This document shows, in pieces, positions 61,763 to 64,000 of a DNA stretch of 64,000 bases. The notes under the pieces were generated by a model. It saw nothing but the letters and a program-made list of their open reading frames with translations, made no database searches and was not told the DNA's origin. This DNA comes from Dromaius novaehollandiae. Taxonomy: Eukaryota > Chordata > Aves > Casuariiformes > Dromaiidae. Each line of letters begins with the position of its first letter. Position 1 is the stretch's first letter. The stretch spans positions 200,429,336-200,493,335 of the forward strand of contig NC_088098.1 in the NCBI RefSeq assembly GCF_036370855.1. Reading direction: 5' to 3'. The translations under genes were made by a program, and so were the position numbers.

Positions 61763-63574
61763 GTAATGATTCCCTTACATTTAGAAAAGTGTATGATTTA
61801 AAAATACATAAGGCTTGCTACTTTAATATTATAGGTGAGATATATCTTGATTTCAAATTCAGTTGAAAAGTTGCTTCTTACTGTCTGTTTCAAATGACAA
61901 AATACAATCTTCAGCTTGGTTAACTGTAAAGGAGCATAATCATTTTGCAAAATTGCACCAATATTTAATTTGACTGAGTGAGAGAGGTTCTGTATTTCCA
62001 ATACCGTGGTAATGTGTGCGTTAGGAAAACTTCAATTCATAGGATCCTGTCTTCATGTAGTAAAATATAATAGAATAAAAGCTTCAAAAAAAGAAAAAAG
62101 TATTAGTAGAGGTTCAGGAATTTGACTGTATATAGCCATAGATTTTTGGACAAGGCATCTATGAATAGGGTCCTAACTTTTTGTTTAGGTATCTAGTTGG
62201 TAGTTTGTAGGACTTCTGAATACAGATTTGGGTGCATCATTTGGCTGAAATACATAAAAGTTGCTCTATAAAGCCTTTAGCAAATTAAGTTGCTTATAAA
62301 GTTAAGAAGCAGCAAGTGTATGCTAATTTCCTTAACTTTGATCAAGGCAGTTCTTGATATCCAAAAAATGTTTGTTTATTTAGAAAAAGGTTATAAGGTA
62401 ACAATTAGGTTCTTAAACACAAAAACAACATAAAGTGGGTTTAACTTGTAAATTACTATTTAAACATTTGTATCAAATACAGATAGGATTGATAAAATCA
62501 TAGAATAGATGAGGAAAATATGGCTCTATTATGGCAAGAATACAAATACAAATACAAAAAAAAATCTGAACCATTTCACTGGTGAGTTAGTGAAATATGG
62601 AATATGTAAATCGGAAGCAAGTGGACAATAATGAAAGCAAATACTTACTAAAATACACACTGGAAAAGCTGAATATAGTAATGATGCTGCCCTGGGTACA
62701 TGATTAAATGGTTGCATTATATTTGTAATTTTGGATACTTCTTACCAGTCAAGCAAACAGATGCATGACTTCAGGCAGCACTGGAAATTCTGGAGAGACT
62801 GTTTGTACATGTAAAATCAAAACTGTATACAAAAGTGCATGTGGAAGTGGAGTCTACGGGTGGTTCTTTTTTTTTTTTATTCTGAATGTACCTTCTGCCA
62901 ATCACTGTGTTATCTGATGTTAAAATGAGTTTAATTTTTGAATGTTTCTATTCCCAGACATAATCAGGACTGAAAGTTGAACCCAAATGAAATAAACTTT
63001 TGTTGAAAGCCTGAGTAGACAGCTCTTTAAAACTTGCAAAATGACCACATTATATCTCAGAATATTTGCAGAGAAGTCTTGATGATGATGCTTATCCATT
63101 ATAGAAAAAAGTGTTTACTAGAACTAAGTTTACTTTTTACACAAGAACAAAGCAGATGTATTTAGTGCCATAGTTCAAAGACTTTAACATAGTTGGAAAG
63201 TTGGATTCTTTTTAAAGAAATAGTTCTTGCTAAAGAAACCTTTTTAAATCCCTAATTTTTTACTTCCTCAGGTATAGCTTTGATTTTTATGTTTCACAAC
63301 TTTTTTTCCAGATTTTACTCTGATAAATACAAATTCACACAAGCCTACAAGAAACTTAAATGGGTCTTGGAGCAGTATTGCAATATTGTCTGATTTATCT
63401 AAACTGGTGTGCTTGATTCAGTGCCATGTGAATTGTGAGTCAGTTTCAAAGGGGGCTTGTTGGGGAGCATTGGGATCAACAGTGGCTGAAGAGATTATTA
63501 CTATTAAACTAGCTGTATTTAATATACTATTTAGTGCTCCTTTAAATTTTTATTTCTATGTTGCTCTCCCTCAG
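61763..63574 (+). other. RDX: RDX intron 4
   Basis: This intron of 1812 bases has a GTAATG donor and a CTCTCCCTCAG acceptor. AT-rich, with a T-tract near 62869-62878. No gene or named repeat was recognised. Confidence 0.85.
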
Positions 63575-63849
63575 GTAACACAGCAAGATGTAAGGAAAGA
63601 AAATCCTTTGCAGTTTAAGTTCAGGGCTAAATTTTTTCCGGAGGATGTATCGGAGGAATTAATTCAGGAAATAACCCAGAGACTTTTCTTCCTGCAAGTT
63701 AAAGAAGCTATACTAAATGATGAAATATATTGTCCACCAGAAACTGCAGTTCTTCTGGCTTCCTATGCTGTCCAGTCCAAGTATGGAGATTATAATAAAG
63801 AGATACATAAACTAGGCTACCTAGCCAATGACAGACTTCTCCCTCAACG
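63575..63849 (+). CDS. RDX: RDX (radixin) exon 5, FERM F1-F2 boundary (gene continues beyond window)
   Basis: This exon has 275 bases, codons 65-155 plus two bases of R156, from a CTCCCTCAG acceptor to a GTGAGT donor. It completes lobe F1 ([20 protein letters not shown]) and starts the alpha-helical, acyl-CoA-binding-protein-like lobe F2 ([39 protein letters not shown]). The 275-base length is the one I know for the equivalent ezrin exon. An upstream stretch of open frame (from 63386) is intronic and unrelated. L144 (in HKLGYL) differs from the proline I recall in human radixin. The remaining FERM, helical and actin-binding exons are beyond the right edge, so the gene is truncated by the window, not broken. 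Confidence 0.97.
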
Positions 63850-64000
63850 GTGAGTGAGACTACACATGTTTTTGTATCATCTACTATATATAAACTTGAT
63901 TGCAGCACACTTCTTGTAATTAAAGTATTAAGTGCTAATGTGTATTTAATGGTAGTTTTTTCCTCAAAGGAATGCATGTTTTGCATTACAAAATACATAA
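63850..64000 (+). other. RDX: RDX intron 5, 5' part
   Basis: The intron starts GTGAGT and runs off the right edge. AT-rich, nothing else recognised. Confidence 0.9.

Noticed and set aside
63386-63574. Upstream extension of the frame containing RDX exon 5
   Set aside because: It is intronic: a CTCTCCCTCAG acceptor sits exactly where radixin similarity begins, and the preceding codons have no relation to radixin.

Overview
The window is vertebrate nuclear DNA, most likely from a sauropsid and probably a bird. It has GT-AG introns several kilobases long, two CpG-island promoters and a modest load of old CR1/L3-type LINE fragments. I see no operon, CRISPR array, phage, plasmid or other prokaryotic feature, and no recognisable viral insertion.

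Two protein-coding genes can be read with confidence, placed head to head. The left gene is FDX1 (adrenodoxin, mitochondrial [2Fe-2S] ferredoxin) on the minus strand. All four coding exons are present (18685-18845, 12789-12913, 8449-8578, 599-713) and splice to an open frame of 176 codons with an alanine/arginine-rich mitochondrial presequence and all four cluster cysteines. The right gene is RDX (radixin, an ezrin-radixin-moesin protein) on the plus strand. A probable non-coding first exon lies in a CpG island at about 39.3-39.64 kb, and four coding exons follow (47754-47765, 57318-57401, 61667-61762, 63575-63849). They encode residues 1-156, that is FERM lobe F1 and the start of F2. The rest of RDX lies beyond the right edge.

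Layout: 1-598 FDX1 3' UTR and flank; 599-18845 FDX1 coding exons and introns, with a long CR1 3' fragment at about 4.95-6.6 kb; 18.18-19.25 kb FDX1 CpG island; 19.25-39.06 kb intergenic spacer with one degenerate CR1/L3 piece, a consensus CTCF core and simple repeats; 39.06-40.03 kb RDX CpG island with NRF1 and YY1 motifs; 40-64 kb RDX introns and exons with another CR1 fragment at about 60.3-61.5 kb and a MIR-like SINE at about 48.8 kb.

The two proteins have unrelated jobs: electron transfer to mitochondrial cytochromes P450 and Fe-S/lipoylation enzymes for FDX1, and membrane-actin cross-linking for RDX. They are neighbours by conserved synteny, with RDX and FDX1 also adjacent and divergent in human 11q22. 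I did not find an undescribed biological system. The points most worth a second look are the radixin 5' leader, which is open in frame with the coding sequence across the predicted exon 1-exon 2 splice, and the motif content of the spacer and the two promoters.
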